Origin: Planctomycetales bacterium
GTDB lineage: Bacteria; Planctomycetota; Planctomycetia; Isosphaerales; Isosphaeraceae
DNA length: 64,000 nt
Direction of reading: 5' to 3'
Assembly (NCBI GenBank): GCA_027452145.1
Contig: DAIDHB010000360.1
Span: forward strand, 1-64,000
The notes beneath the pieces are model-generated. The model had not been told where the DNA came from and did not search any database. It saw only the letters and a list, made by a program, of their open reading frames with translations. Every line of letters begins with the position of its first letter. Positions within the stretch are counted from its first letter, which is position 1. This document shows positions 35,703 to 42,805 of the stretch, piece by piece. The position numbers and the translations under genes were made by a program.

Positions 35703-35924
35703 ATGACCGACCACAAGTGGCACCCCCTGACGGCGGTGGGCATGATGTTCGGCGGCGTCGGCGCCGTGCTGCTCCAGCTCGCGCCGGCCCTGATCGGGCT
35801 GGCGTCGGTCGTGCTCGGCTGGTGGCTCCAGCGACAGGAAAACATGCGCCACGAGCGGACGCTGGCCGAGCGCGAGCGGGCACCGCGCCTGTACCGCCCC
35901 GACGGCCCCGAGATGCTCAACTGA
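35703..35924 (+). CDS. Small membrane protein
   Basis: 73 residues. Two close hydrophobic stretches (LTAVGMMFGGVGAVLLQLAP and ALIGLASVVLGWWLQ), then a charged C-terminal helix (RQENMRHERTLAERERAPR). It may be a spanin- or holin-like partner in the lysis region; no family recognised. Confidence 0.55.
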   Translation: MTDHKWHPLTAVGMMFGGVGAVLLQLAPALIGLASVVLGWWLQRQENMRHERTLAERERAPRLYRPDGPEMLN

Positions 35925-36018
35925 GACGCCCCATAGCTGGGCCGTCCGAAACCGCATCCGTTGCGGGAGTAGGCGGCCCAGCTCAGGCGGTGTCCTCCTC
36001 CCTCTGCGGGTTTCCCCG

Positions 36019-36201
36019 ATGAACCCTCCTGCCATGCTGGTGATCCCGGGCCGGCCGCTCTCCCAGGCCGAACAAGAGCAGGTCGCGTCGGTCCTGTACG
36101 CCCTCTCCACCGGCTACACTCAGACCGGCGGAAATATCCTGCCATACGGGGTCATGGTGTATCAGCTCACCGAGGGACGCTGGGTGAAGCTCGAATCCTG
36201 A
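36019..36201 (+). CDS. Small hypothetical protein
   Basis: 60 residues: GRPLSQAEQEQVASVLYALSTGYTQTGGNILPYGVMVYQLTEGRW. A helix followed by a short beta-rich part. No family recognised. It precedes the terminase genes by 51 bp. Confidence 0.5.
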   Translation: MNPPAMLVIPGRPLSQAEQEQVASVLYALSTGYTQTGGNILPYGVMVYQLTEGRWVKLES

Positions 36202-36252
36202 GCCCAGCCGCCCCGCCGGCGCCGCCCTCACAGTTCGCGCGCGTAGACAGCC

Positions 36253-36678
36253 ATGGCCGAGAACCTCACCGACTGGGAGACCGCCCGCTTCATCTTCCTG
36301 GAGACCCTGGCCACGAGCGCCAACGTCTCCGAGGCGTGCCGCGAGGCGTCGATCAGCCGGCACACCGCCTACGACCGCCGCAAGGCCGACCCCGCGTTCG
36401 CCCGGGCCTGGGACGAAGCGCTCGAGTCGGCGACCGACGCCCTGGAGCGCGAGGCCCGCCGCCGGGCCGTCGAGGGGACGCTGGAGCCGGTGTTCTACCG
36501 GGGCGAGGAGTGCGGCCAGGTCCGGAAGTACTCCGACCGGCTGCTGGAGATCCTGCTCAAGGCGCACCGGCCGGCGAAGTACCGCGAGAACCACCACGTC
36601 GAGCACGACGGCGAGCTGAAGATCGTCGTCGAGTTCGCCGACACCCCCTTACCCGAGCCGGAGACCGACCGACCGTGA
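36253..36678 (+). CDS. Terminase small subunit-like DNA-binding protein
   Basis: 141 residues. The N-terminal helix-turn-helix (SANVSEACREASISRHTAYDRRKADPAFARAWDEAL) and the later RYSDRLLEILLKAH-type helix (here VRKYSDRLLEILLKAHRPAKYRENHH) are typical of terminase small subunits, which recognise the packaging site. The position just before the large subunit supports this. The stop overlaps the next start (GTGA). Confidence 0.8.
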   Translation: MAENLTDWETARFIFLETLATSANVSEACREASISRHTAYDRRKADPAFARAWDEALESATDALEREARRRAVEGTLEPVFYRGEECGQVRKYSDRLLEILLKAHRPAKYRENHHVEHDGELKIVVEFADTPLPEPETDRP

Positions 36679-37097
36679 GACCCGTACTCCTGGCCCACCG
36701 ACCCACCCGCAACCGCCGCGAGTCCCACCCGATCGACCCGATGACCGGCAAGCTCGTGCGCTCCGGCGCGGCCCCGGCGGCCGCGAGCCCGGAGCCCACC
36801 CCGGCCGGGTCGCTCGACGTGTTCCCGACCCCCGACGGCGATGTCGCGTTCATCGCGACCGCCGGCGACCGGCGCCTCGCGATCGTGTTCGACCTGCCGA
36901 CGGCCGCCCGGATCCGCCGCCAGATCGAGGCGTGCGAGGCGAAGGCCCGCGAGCTGGCCCCGCGGCGGATCGAGCTCGGGGCCGACCCCGTCGTCGTCGA
37001 GGTCCCGATCCCGCCCGAGGTCCGCGAGGCCATCGACGAGCTGACGCATGGCCACAGTGACGATCCGGCTCTCGCGGCCGCACCCGAAGCAAGCTGA
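36675..37097 (+). CDS. Hypothetical protein between terminase subunits
   Basis: 140 residues from GTG 36,675. A disordered start (Ala/Pro-rich) leads to a small alpha/beta part: VAFIATAGDRRLAIVFDLPTAARIRRQIEACEAKA. The last 50 bp overlap the terminase large subunit start in another frame. Function unknown. Confidence 0.55.
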   Translation: MRPVLLAHRPTRNRRESHPIDPMTGKLVRSGAAPAAASPEPTPAGSLDVFPTPDGDVAFIATAGDRRLAIVFDLPTAARIRRQIEACEAKARELAPRRIELGADPVVVEVPIPPEVREAIDELTHGHSDDPALAAAPEAS

Positions 37098-38265
37098 GAT
37101 CCTCGCCAGCCCGGCCCGGTTCCGGGTCCTGGCGTGCGGCCGGCGGTTCGGCAAGACGGTCTACGGCCTGCACCGGCTCGTCCGGCCCGCCCTGGACGGC
37201 CGACCGGTCGCCTGGTTCGCCCCGAGCTACAAGTACCTCGGAGAGGTCTGGAGGGACTTCGGGCGGGCGCTGAAGCCCGTCATCGCCCGCACCAACCGGA
37301 CCGAGGGCCGGATCGAGCTCATCACGGGCGGCTCGATCGAGTTCTGGTCGCTCGAGGATGAGGACGCCGGCCGAAGCCGCAAATACGCCCACGTCGTCGT
37401 CGACGAGGCGGCCAAGTGCCGGAACCTCGAGGCGGCGTGGAACGGGGCGATCCGGCCCACGCTGACCGACTACCGCGGCGGCGCGGACTTCCTCTCGACG
37501 CCCAAGGGCCGCGACTTCTTCTGGCGGGCCTGGACCTGGGGCCAGGACCCGCTCGAAACCGAGTGGGCGAGCTGGCAGCTCCCGACGGTCTGCAACCCGT
37601 TCATCGACCCCGCCGAGGTCGAGGCCGCCCGCCGGCAGATGCCGGAGCGGCTGTTCCGCCAGGAGTTCCTCGCCGAGTTCCTCGACGACGCCGGCGGCGT
37701 GTTCCGCCGGGTCGCGGAGTCGATCGACCGGGGCCGCTCGGGCAACCGCTGCCTGATGGAGCCGCGGCGGACCTACTCGATGGGCATCGACCTGGCCCGC
37801 ATCGAGGACTTCACCGTCGTCACGGTGATCGACAACACGGGCAGGCAGCTCTACTTCGACCGGTTCAATCAGATCAGTTGGGAGCGTCAGCTCGCCTCGA
37901 TCCGCCAGGCCGCGAGCTGGTACCGCCCGGTCATCTACTGCGACAGCACCGGCGTCGGCGACCCGATCTTCGAGCGGCTGGTCAACGCGGGCCTCGACGC
38001 CTATCCGTACCAGCTCACCAACGCCTCGAAACAGCAGCTCATCGACCACCTGGCGATGGAGCTGGAGCACGGCAAGCTCCGGCTGATGGACGTCCCCGAG
38101 CAGGAGGCCGAGCTGCTCGCGTTTCAGTATGAGCTGACGAAGACGCGGAAGGTCCGGATGGCGGCGCCCGAGGGGATGCACGACGACTGCGTGATCGCCC
38201 TGGCCCTGGCCGCCTGGGGCGCCGGCGGCGCGGGCGTCCGGGTCGATTCGATCGGAGTGTTCTGA
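37048..38265 (+). CDS. Terminase large subunit
   Basis: 405 residues. The ATPase half has Walker A CGRRFGKT (30-37), adenine-side FAPSYKYL and Walker B VVVDEA (116-121). The nuclease half has the first metal Asp in GIDLARIEDF (Asp248) and the late acidic pair HDDCVIALALA (Asp379-Asp380). It is the packaging motor that cuts and pumps phage DNA into the prohead at the portal. Length is on the short side but complete. No intein or intron is seen. Confidence 0.93.
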   Translation: MATVTIRLSRPHPKQAEILASPARFRVLACGRRFGKTVYGLHRLVRPALDGRPVAWFAPSYKYLGEVWRDFGRALKPVIARTNRTEGRIELITGGSIEFWSLEDEDAGRSRKYAHVVVDEAAKCRNLEAAWNGAIRPTLTDYRGGADFLSTPKGRDFFWRAWTWGQDPLETEWASWQLPTVCNPFIDPAEVEAARRQMPERLFRQEFLAEFLDDAGGVFRRVAESIDRGRSGNRCLMEPRRTYSMGIDLARIEDFTVVTVIDNTGRQLYFDRFNQISWERQLASIRQAASWYRPVIYCDSTGVGDPIFERLVNAGLDAYPYQLTNASKQQLIDHLAMELEHGKLRLMDVPEQEAELLAFQYELTKTRKVRMAAPEGMHDDCVIALALAAWGAGGAGVRVDSIGVF

Positions 38266-38269
38266 AGCG

Positions 38270-38605
38270 ATGCCGCAGGAATTCCATCTCCACCAGAACT
38301 TCGCGTGCGGCGGCTTCTCGCTGCACGTCATCCACCGCGGCGGCCCACTGGGGAGCGACATCGGGGTCGCCCGGGAGCTGATCTTCGACCGCCTGGCCGA
38401 CGACAGTTCCGCCCACTACACGCCGCCTGTGACGGTGATCCGCCACGACGAGGCGCAGCAGCTCATGGACGAGCTCTGGCGGGTCGGAGTGCGGCCGAGC
38501 GAGGGCACCGGATCGGCCGGCTCGCTCCGCCAAGCGGAGGCTCACATCGCGTCGCTGCGGGCGATCGCGTTCAAGCTCGCCGGCGTCGAGGATCCCAAAC
38601 GATGA
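38270..38605 (+). CDS. Hypothetical protein
   Basis: 111 residues: beta-rich start (FHLHQNFACGGFSLHVIHRGGPLGSD), helical end (SLRQAEAHIASLRAIAFKLAGV). A similar last segment is common in small phage proteins that follow terminase genes, but no function is known. Its stop overlaps the next start (ATGA). Confidence 0.6.
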   Translation: MPQEFHLHQNFACGGFSLHVIHRGGPLGSDIGVARELIFDRLADDSSAHYTPPVTVIRHDEAQQLMDELWRVGVRPSEGTGSAGSLRQAEAHIASLRAIAFKLAGVEDPKR

Positions 38606-38808
38606 CCGCCGCCCGACTCACCTGTGGCGTCCTCCTGGCCGTCGCCGTGCTGCTGGGCCTCTACGACCTGGCCGTCGGCCTGACCGCCGGCGGGAGCGCC
38701 ACGATCTCGTGGCAGGTGTGGACCTGGTCGCGGCGGTACCCGACGATCCCGTTCGGGGCCGGCTACCTGTGCGGCCACCTGTTCGCCCAGATGCGATCGC
38801 AAAAATGA
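38602..38808 (+). CDS. Small membrane protein
   Basis: 68 residues with one N-terminal membrane helix (LTCGVLLAVAVLLGLYDLAVGL) and a second hydrophobic patch (PTIPFGAGYLCGHLFAQM). ATGA overlaps on both sides show a tight operon. Function unknown. Confidence 0.6.
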   Translation: MTAARLTCGVLLAVAVLLGLYDLAVGLTAGGSATISWQVWTWSRRYPTIPFGAGYLCGHLFAQMRSQK

Positions 38809-39035
38809 ACCACCCCGTACCGGCGCCCAACCGTCGACCCGACGGCACGATCGACCCGTCCGTCTGGAAGCCGCCCGCGAGCCCGGCACCGCCGGACGCC
38901 GGCCCGCTCCGCCGCTGCGGCCGGTGCGGGCGGCCGGCGGCGAAACTGTACCTCGCCGGACAGCGGCCGGTGTGCTGGCGGTGCGACGCGATCGGGACGG
39001 CCGGGTCAATGAGCCTCGAGACCAAGTCACAGTAG
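38805..39035 (+). CDS. Small zinc-ribbon protein
   Basis: 76 residues. A proline-rich N-terminus, then CGRCGRPAAKLYLAGQRPVCWRCDA, two CxxC pairs forming a likely zinc ribbon. Its last 9 bp overlap the end of the opposite-strand gene. Confidence 0.55.
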   Translation: MNHPVPAPNRRPDGTIDPSVWKPPASPAPPDAGPLRRCGRCGRPAAKLYLAGQRPVCWRCDAIGTAGSMSLETKSQ

Positions 39036-39623
39036 GGGCGGACGCTCGCGCCAGGTGTCCGGCTCAGGCGCCGGACCCGGATCGTCCGCGGCAATCGCTT
39101 CGAAGGCCGGCTTGAGCGGCGACGGCCCGACGTGCATGAACACTCGCCGGCCCAACCCGTCGCGGTGCCCGCTGGCCGCATAGACGATCTTCCCGAAGCC
39201 GAGCCGCTCGACCCCATCCTTGTCGCGGTAGGGCACGCGGTTGAGGGCGTCGGGGAAGTGGAGTTCCAGGGTGTTGCTGAAACACAGGTTGCAACCCTCG
39301 TAGGGGCCGCCGATCAGGACGACCTGCTCCGGGTGGACAGGCATCGACGCCGGGACGGCGAGGTCAAATCGGTCGGGCTCGGGGCGGTTCAATACGACAC
39401 CAAGGCGCACGGCCTCGCCGACCGTCATCGGGATGAGAAAGCCGCCGTCCTCAGGCCCGACGTCCTTCCGTTTCGGCCGCAAGACGATCTCGACGTCGCG
39501 CCATACGACTTCCTCGAGCGGATCGAAATCGTCCAACCGGAACCGGCCGGTTACGGTTGCGTAAAGCACGGCGCCCGCGCTCTCGACGCCCCCGCGTATC
39601 GGCTCTCCGACGATCTCTTTCAT
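39027..39623 (-). CDS. Hypothetical protein on the opposite strand (moron-like)
   Basis: 198 residues. The start at 39,623 is well supported by GGGAGG 5 nt upstream. The sequence is mixed alpha/beta (VLYATVTGRFRLDDFDPLEEVVWRDVEIVL, later FDLAVPASMPVHPEQVVLIGG) and acidic/Pro-rich at the end. It is transcribed against the terminase-portal operon, between two plus-strand genes, as added phage cargo genes often are. The much longer open frame upstream is antisense to the portal gene and not real. Function unknown. Confidence 0.65.
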   Translation of the reverse strand: MKEIVGEPIRGGVESAGAVLYATVTGRFRLDDFDPLEEVVWRDVEIVLRPKRKDVGPEDGGFLIPMTVGEAVRLGVVLNRPEPDRFDLAVPASMPVHPEQVVLIGGPYEGCNLCFSNTLELHFPDALNRVPYRDKDGVERLGFGKIVYAASGHRDGLGRRVFMHVGPSPLKPAFEAIAADDPGPAPEPDTWRERPPLL

Positions 39624-39668
39624 GTGAACCTCCCGCCGGCCCAATCGCCGGCCGCTCCATTCTAGCCG

Positions 39669-42065
39669 ATGGCCCAACCCCGCTCCGACAGCCGGTCCAC
39701 CGGCCCGATCCTGACCGGCATCTACGGCGCCTTGACCAAGGTGTTCGGCGGCCTCTGGACGCGCTACGGCGGCTGGGGCTGGTCGCGGATCCGCCTGTTC
39801 CTCCCCGGCGCGCGCAAGGACTGGGAGCGCGAGGCCGGCGACACGTGGATGTCGCCGATCGTCGCCCTGGCCCTCGCCTGGCTCGGCGACCGCTTCCCCC
39901 GCCCGCGGATCGGCCTGGCCAGGGTCAACCGCGCCGGCGAGCTGGTGCCGATCCCCCGGCACGACGCCGTCGAGCTCTGGAACCGCCCCAACCCGTACTA
40001 CGGCCGGCGCACGATGGAGAAGGCCGTCGGGCTCAGCCTGAAATGCGACGGAAACGCATATATCTACAAGGTCCGCGACAACCTGGGGCGGCTCACGGAG
40101 CTGTGGTGGATCCCGCACTACCGCATCCTGCCGACCTGGCCGGCCGACGGTTCGAGGTACATCGACGGCTACCGGGTCTGGCTCGACACCGCGGTCTACC
40201 ACCTGCCGCCGGAGGACGTGATCCACATCGGCGGCGGGATCGACCCGCGGAACGAGCGGCTCGGGCTGGCGGCTCTGCGGGCCTGCCTCCGCGAGGTATG
40301 CTCGGATAATCTGGTCGCCGGGTACACGGCCAGCCTCATGCTCAACTCGGGCATCCCCGGCGTGGCGATCGTGCCCGACGGGGACAACGGCCCGCGGCCC
40401 GACGCCGACGCCGCGGCCCGGATGGGCGACCGGTTCGTCGAGGAGTTCGCCGGCGACCGGACCGGCCGGCCGCTGGTGATGGCCGGGCGGTACAAGATCG
40501 TCGAGCTCGGGCTCTCGCCGGAGAAGATGGCGCTCGACAAGCTCCCCCGGATGGCCGAGGCCCGCATCGCCGCGGCGATCGGCGTGGCCGCGATGTCGCT
40601 GGGATTGCCCGACCCCAACAAGACCTACGCGAACCTCGGCGAGGCCAACCGATCGAGCTGGGGCACGGTGGTCTCGATCCAGGAGCTGATCGCCGAGACC
40701 CTCCAGTTCGAGTTGTTGCCGGAGTTCGGCCTGGACCCGCACGCGTACCGCTTCACGTATGATTACGCCCACATCCAGGAATTGCAGGAGAGCCTGGACG
40801 CGGTGCACGGGCGGGCCCGCGAGGACTTCAAGGCCGACGGGATCACCCGCAACGAGTACCGCGAGGCGATCGGGTACGACCCCGACAACGTCCGCGGCGA
40901 CGAGTACTTCTCCGACGTCCAGATCCGGATCGCCGGCGGCACCGCCGGGCCGGAGCCGGGCGTGGACGACGAGGACGGCCCCCAGACCGGCGACGGGACG
41001 GAGGGAGCCAAGGGAGGCGACGTCCCTTTCGGGCGATCGACAGCCCGCAGCGACTGCGGCTGTCTCGGCCCGGCTGACTTCAAGGGCGATTACTCGCTCC
41101 CCCCGCACCCGGCCGAGTACCCGGCGACCGTCGCGGCGTTCGACGCCTACCTGGACGACTGCAAGGGATTCGCCGGCATCGAGGTGATCGACGACCTGGC
41201 CGAGTGGCTCACGAAGTACAACCACTGCCACGGTGCCGACGGCCGGTTCTGCCACGGACACGGCCACGGGGCCACGGGGACGTTCACCCCGCTGTCGGCA
41301 CGGCCGGGCGGCCCAGCGAAGCCCGCGGAGAAGCCGGCCGGGGGGCATGCCGCCGGCGGCGGTGGAGGCGGTGGCGGACACGGACCAGGCCGAGACCTGG
41401 CCGGGGCGCCCGAGGGCGAGGTCGCCCGCGAGTTCGCCGGCATGAGCAAGAGCTGGCACGACTCGCTCGGGACGCACGAGAAGGCCGCGATCGAGACCTA
41501 CAGCTCGAACGACTTCCAGGACATCAACCGCTTCTGCCGCAAGGGCTCGACACTGTCGATGGACGAATCGAAGGCCGAGCAGACGGTCAAGGGCGTCGAC
41601 CGGGCCCTCGCATCGGCCAGCCTGTCCGAGACGCGGGTCGTCTACCGCGGAGTGAGCGACCTGAAGGATCTCGGGCTCTCGGCCGACAGCCTCAAGGGCG
41701 CGGTCATCCACGACAAGGCGTTCCTCTCGACTTCGCTGAAGCCCGACGTCTGCCATGACTTTGTCGGCAAGAACGGGGCGCTGCTGCGGATCACGGCCCC
41801 GAAGGGGTCGCACGGGGCGAGCATGTCCGGCCTGTCGAAGTATCCCGACGAGCACGAGATCCTCTTCGCACGCGGCTCGTCGCTGCGGGTGACCGGCCAC
41901 TCCCGCGACTCCTCGGGTCGGCTGGTGATCGACGCCGAGCTGTCGCACGGGCACAAGTCGGCCGCGGCAGCTCTCGCGGCCAAGGCGAAGGCCGAGCCCC
42001 CCGGACGGGCCGCGGCGAGGTTCGGCTGGTCGGCGGGCGACGTCCGGGTGGAGCACGCGGCATGA
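39669..42065 (+). CDS. HK97-type portal protein fused to an ADP-ribosyltransferase domain
   Basis: 798 residues in one frame. Residues 1 to about 430 are an HK97-family portal: WMSPIVALALAWLGDRFPRPRIGL, VELWNRPNPYYGRRTMEKAV, GNAYIYKVRD, LPPEDVIHI, and a helical C-terminal RNEYREAIGYD. A linker with the motif YNHCHGADGRFCHGHG (from about 516) and a glycine-rich stretch follow. From about 581 an ADPRT-exoenzyme-like domain reads KAAIETYSSNDFQDINRF, VVYRGVS (Arg660), FLSTS (Ser687-Thr688-Ser689) and YPDEHEILF (Glu728, Glu730): the R, STS and ExE motifs of arginine-type ADP-ribosyltransferases. Such domains usually occur on MuF proteins. It could be delivered with the DNA or act before lysis; target unknown. 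Confidence 0.88.
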   Translation: MAQPRSDSRSTGPILTGIYGALTKVFGGLWTRYGGWGWSRIRLFLPGARKDWEREAGDTWMSPIVALALAWLGDRFPRPRIGLARVNRAGELVPIPRHDAVELWNRPNPYYGRRTMEKAVGLSLKCDGNAYIYKVRDNLGRLTELWWIPHYRILPTWPADGSRYIDGYRVWLDTAVYHLPPEDVIHIGGGIDPRNERLGLAALRACLREVCSDNLVAGYTASLMLNSGIPGVAIVPDGDNGPRPDADAAARMGDRFVEEFAGDRTGRPLVMAGRYKIVELGLSPEKMALDKLPRMAEARIAAAIGVAAMSLGLPDPNKTYANLGEANRSSWGTVVSIQELIAETLQFELLPEFGLDPHAYRFTYDYAHIQELQESLDAVHGRAREDFKADGITRNEYREAIGYDPDNVRGDEYFSDVQIRIAGGTAGPEPGVDDEDGPQTGDGTEGAKGGDVPFGRSTARSDCGCLGPADFKGDYSLPPHPAEYPATVAAFDAYLDDCKGFAGIEVIDDLAEWLTKYNHCHGADGRFCHGHGHGATGTFTPLSARPGGPAKPAEKPAGGHAAGGGGGGGGHGPGRDLAGAPEGEVAREFAGMSKSWHDSLGTHEKAAIETYSSNDFQDINRFCRKGSTLSMDESKAEQTVKGVDRALASASLSETRVVYRGVSDLKDLGLSADSLKGAVIHDKAFLSTSLKPDVCHDFVGKNGALLRITAPKGSHGASMSGLSKYPDEHEILFARGSSLRVTGHSRDSSGRLVIDAELSHGHKSAAAALAAKAKAEPPGRAAARFGWSAGDVRVEHAA

Positions 42066-42337
42066 GCGCGGGCGCGGGCATCGAGACGGCCGAGCTGGTC
42101 GGCGCCCCGCACGACGGGGCGCAGCTCAAGGTGCGCCGCGACCACGCCGAGGCGCTGGTCTGGTACCGCGGCGGGGCGGTGTACGAGGCCGCGCCCGACG
42201 GCACGCTCTCCGAGTCGTATCTGGGCCTCGCGTACCCGACCCGGCACCGCTACGCCCGGACGGTCCGGCGGACGGCCGGCGGGGCGACGGTGTTCCGGTA
42301 CCACGGCCGGATCAAGGGGCTGTTTCCGGCGGAGTGA
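42062..42337 (+). CDS. Hypothetical protein following the portal-ADP-ribosyltransferase gene
   Basis: 91 residues, start overlapping the portal stop (ATGA). It appears beta-rich (AELVGAPHDGAQLKVRRDHAEALVWYRGGAVYEAAPDG) with a basic end. Small proteins translated with a toxin-domain gene are candidates for cognate immunity proteins, but a structural role is equally open. Its 3' end overlaps an opposite-strand gene by 26 bp. Confidence 0.6.
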   Translation: MSAGAGIETAELVGAPHDGAQLKVRRDHAEALVWYRGGAVYEAAPDGTLSESYLGLAYPTRHRYARTVRRTAGGATVFRYHGRIKGLFPAE

Positions 42338-42587
42338 GCGACGCGAGGAACGCCTCCGCGGCGACGAAGGCGCAGTCGTCTTTGTGGGGCTCGCCGGCCG
42401 CCGGCCAGCCCTTGCAGTAGTGGCAGACGCCGTCGAAGCTGCCGATGATCGCCCCGGCCTCCACCATCCGCCGGAGATGTTCGAGGGCCTCGGCCCGGGC
42501 CGCCTGCGGGGTCGTCACGCTGAAGCTGAAGACTGCCCCCGGCGGCATCCGCCGGACGATCTCGGCGATCGCTTCCAACTGGTCCAT
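42312..42587 (-). CDS. Small hypothetical protein on the opposite strand
   Basis: 91 residues with GGAGG 4 nt before the ATG at 42,587. An N-terminal helix (LEAIAEIVRRMP), then TPQAARAEALEHLRRMVEAGAI and CHYCKGWPAAGEPHKDDCAFVAAEAFL, whose Cys/His residues could bind zinc. The latter segment resembles small phage proteins of unknown role. It converges on the preceding plus-strand gene. Confidence 0.6.
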   Translation of the reverse strand: MDQLEAIAEIVRRMPPGAVFSFSVTTPQAARAEALEHLRRMVEAGAIIGSFDGVCHYCKGWPAAGEPHKDDCAFVAAEAFLASLTPPETAP

Positions 42588-42602
42588 CTGTCCTCCGAAT
42601 CA

Positions 42603-42798
42603 CGAGCCGCTGGTGCAATTGGCAGACACGCTGGCGGACCGGGCCGTCCAGGGCCACCTCCGACCGACGAGTCCAAAGAGCTGTGACAAGGCCAGCTACG
42701 TCGGTCGGGCAAGGTGTTCGCAAAACGGGCGGCCGGGCGAAGCCGGGCCCCGAAAACTCGGGGGTTAACGGATCCGGGTTCGAATCCCGGTCGGCTCG
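42603..42798 (+). tRNA. Over-long tRNA-like gene (possible intron-bearing or degenerate tRNA)
   Basis: The 5' end reads GAGCCGC, TG, then a Leu-like D-arm GTG-CAATTGGCAGA-CAC (613-629). The 3' end has a canonical T-arm CCGGG-TTCGAAT-CCCGG (42,774-42,790) followed by TCGGCTC and G, pairing with the 5' strand over at least six bases. Between the D-arm and T-arm lie 144 nt, far more than in any normal tRNA. That insert folds into CGACCGAC/GTCGGTCG (42,661 and 42,700), an inner AGCTG/CAGCT, and CCCCG/CGGGG. CTGGC (42,631) can pair with GCCAG (42,691) as an anticodon stem, but the loop lacks a clear anticodon. No group I intron core is evident. Confidence 0.45.
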
Positions 42799-42805
42799 CT
42801 CAACA

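Noticed and set aside
39624..42056. Upstream 800 codons of the minus-strand frame that ends at 39,027
   Set aside because: Antisense to the portal gene; only the part after the ribosome site at 39,623 behaves like a gene.
42603..42798. Standard group I intron in a tRNA-Leu
   Set aside because: The insert is about 110 nt, lacks the conserved core pairings I could look for, and the expected U before the splice site is missing; kept only as an atypical tRNA-like RNA.
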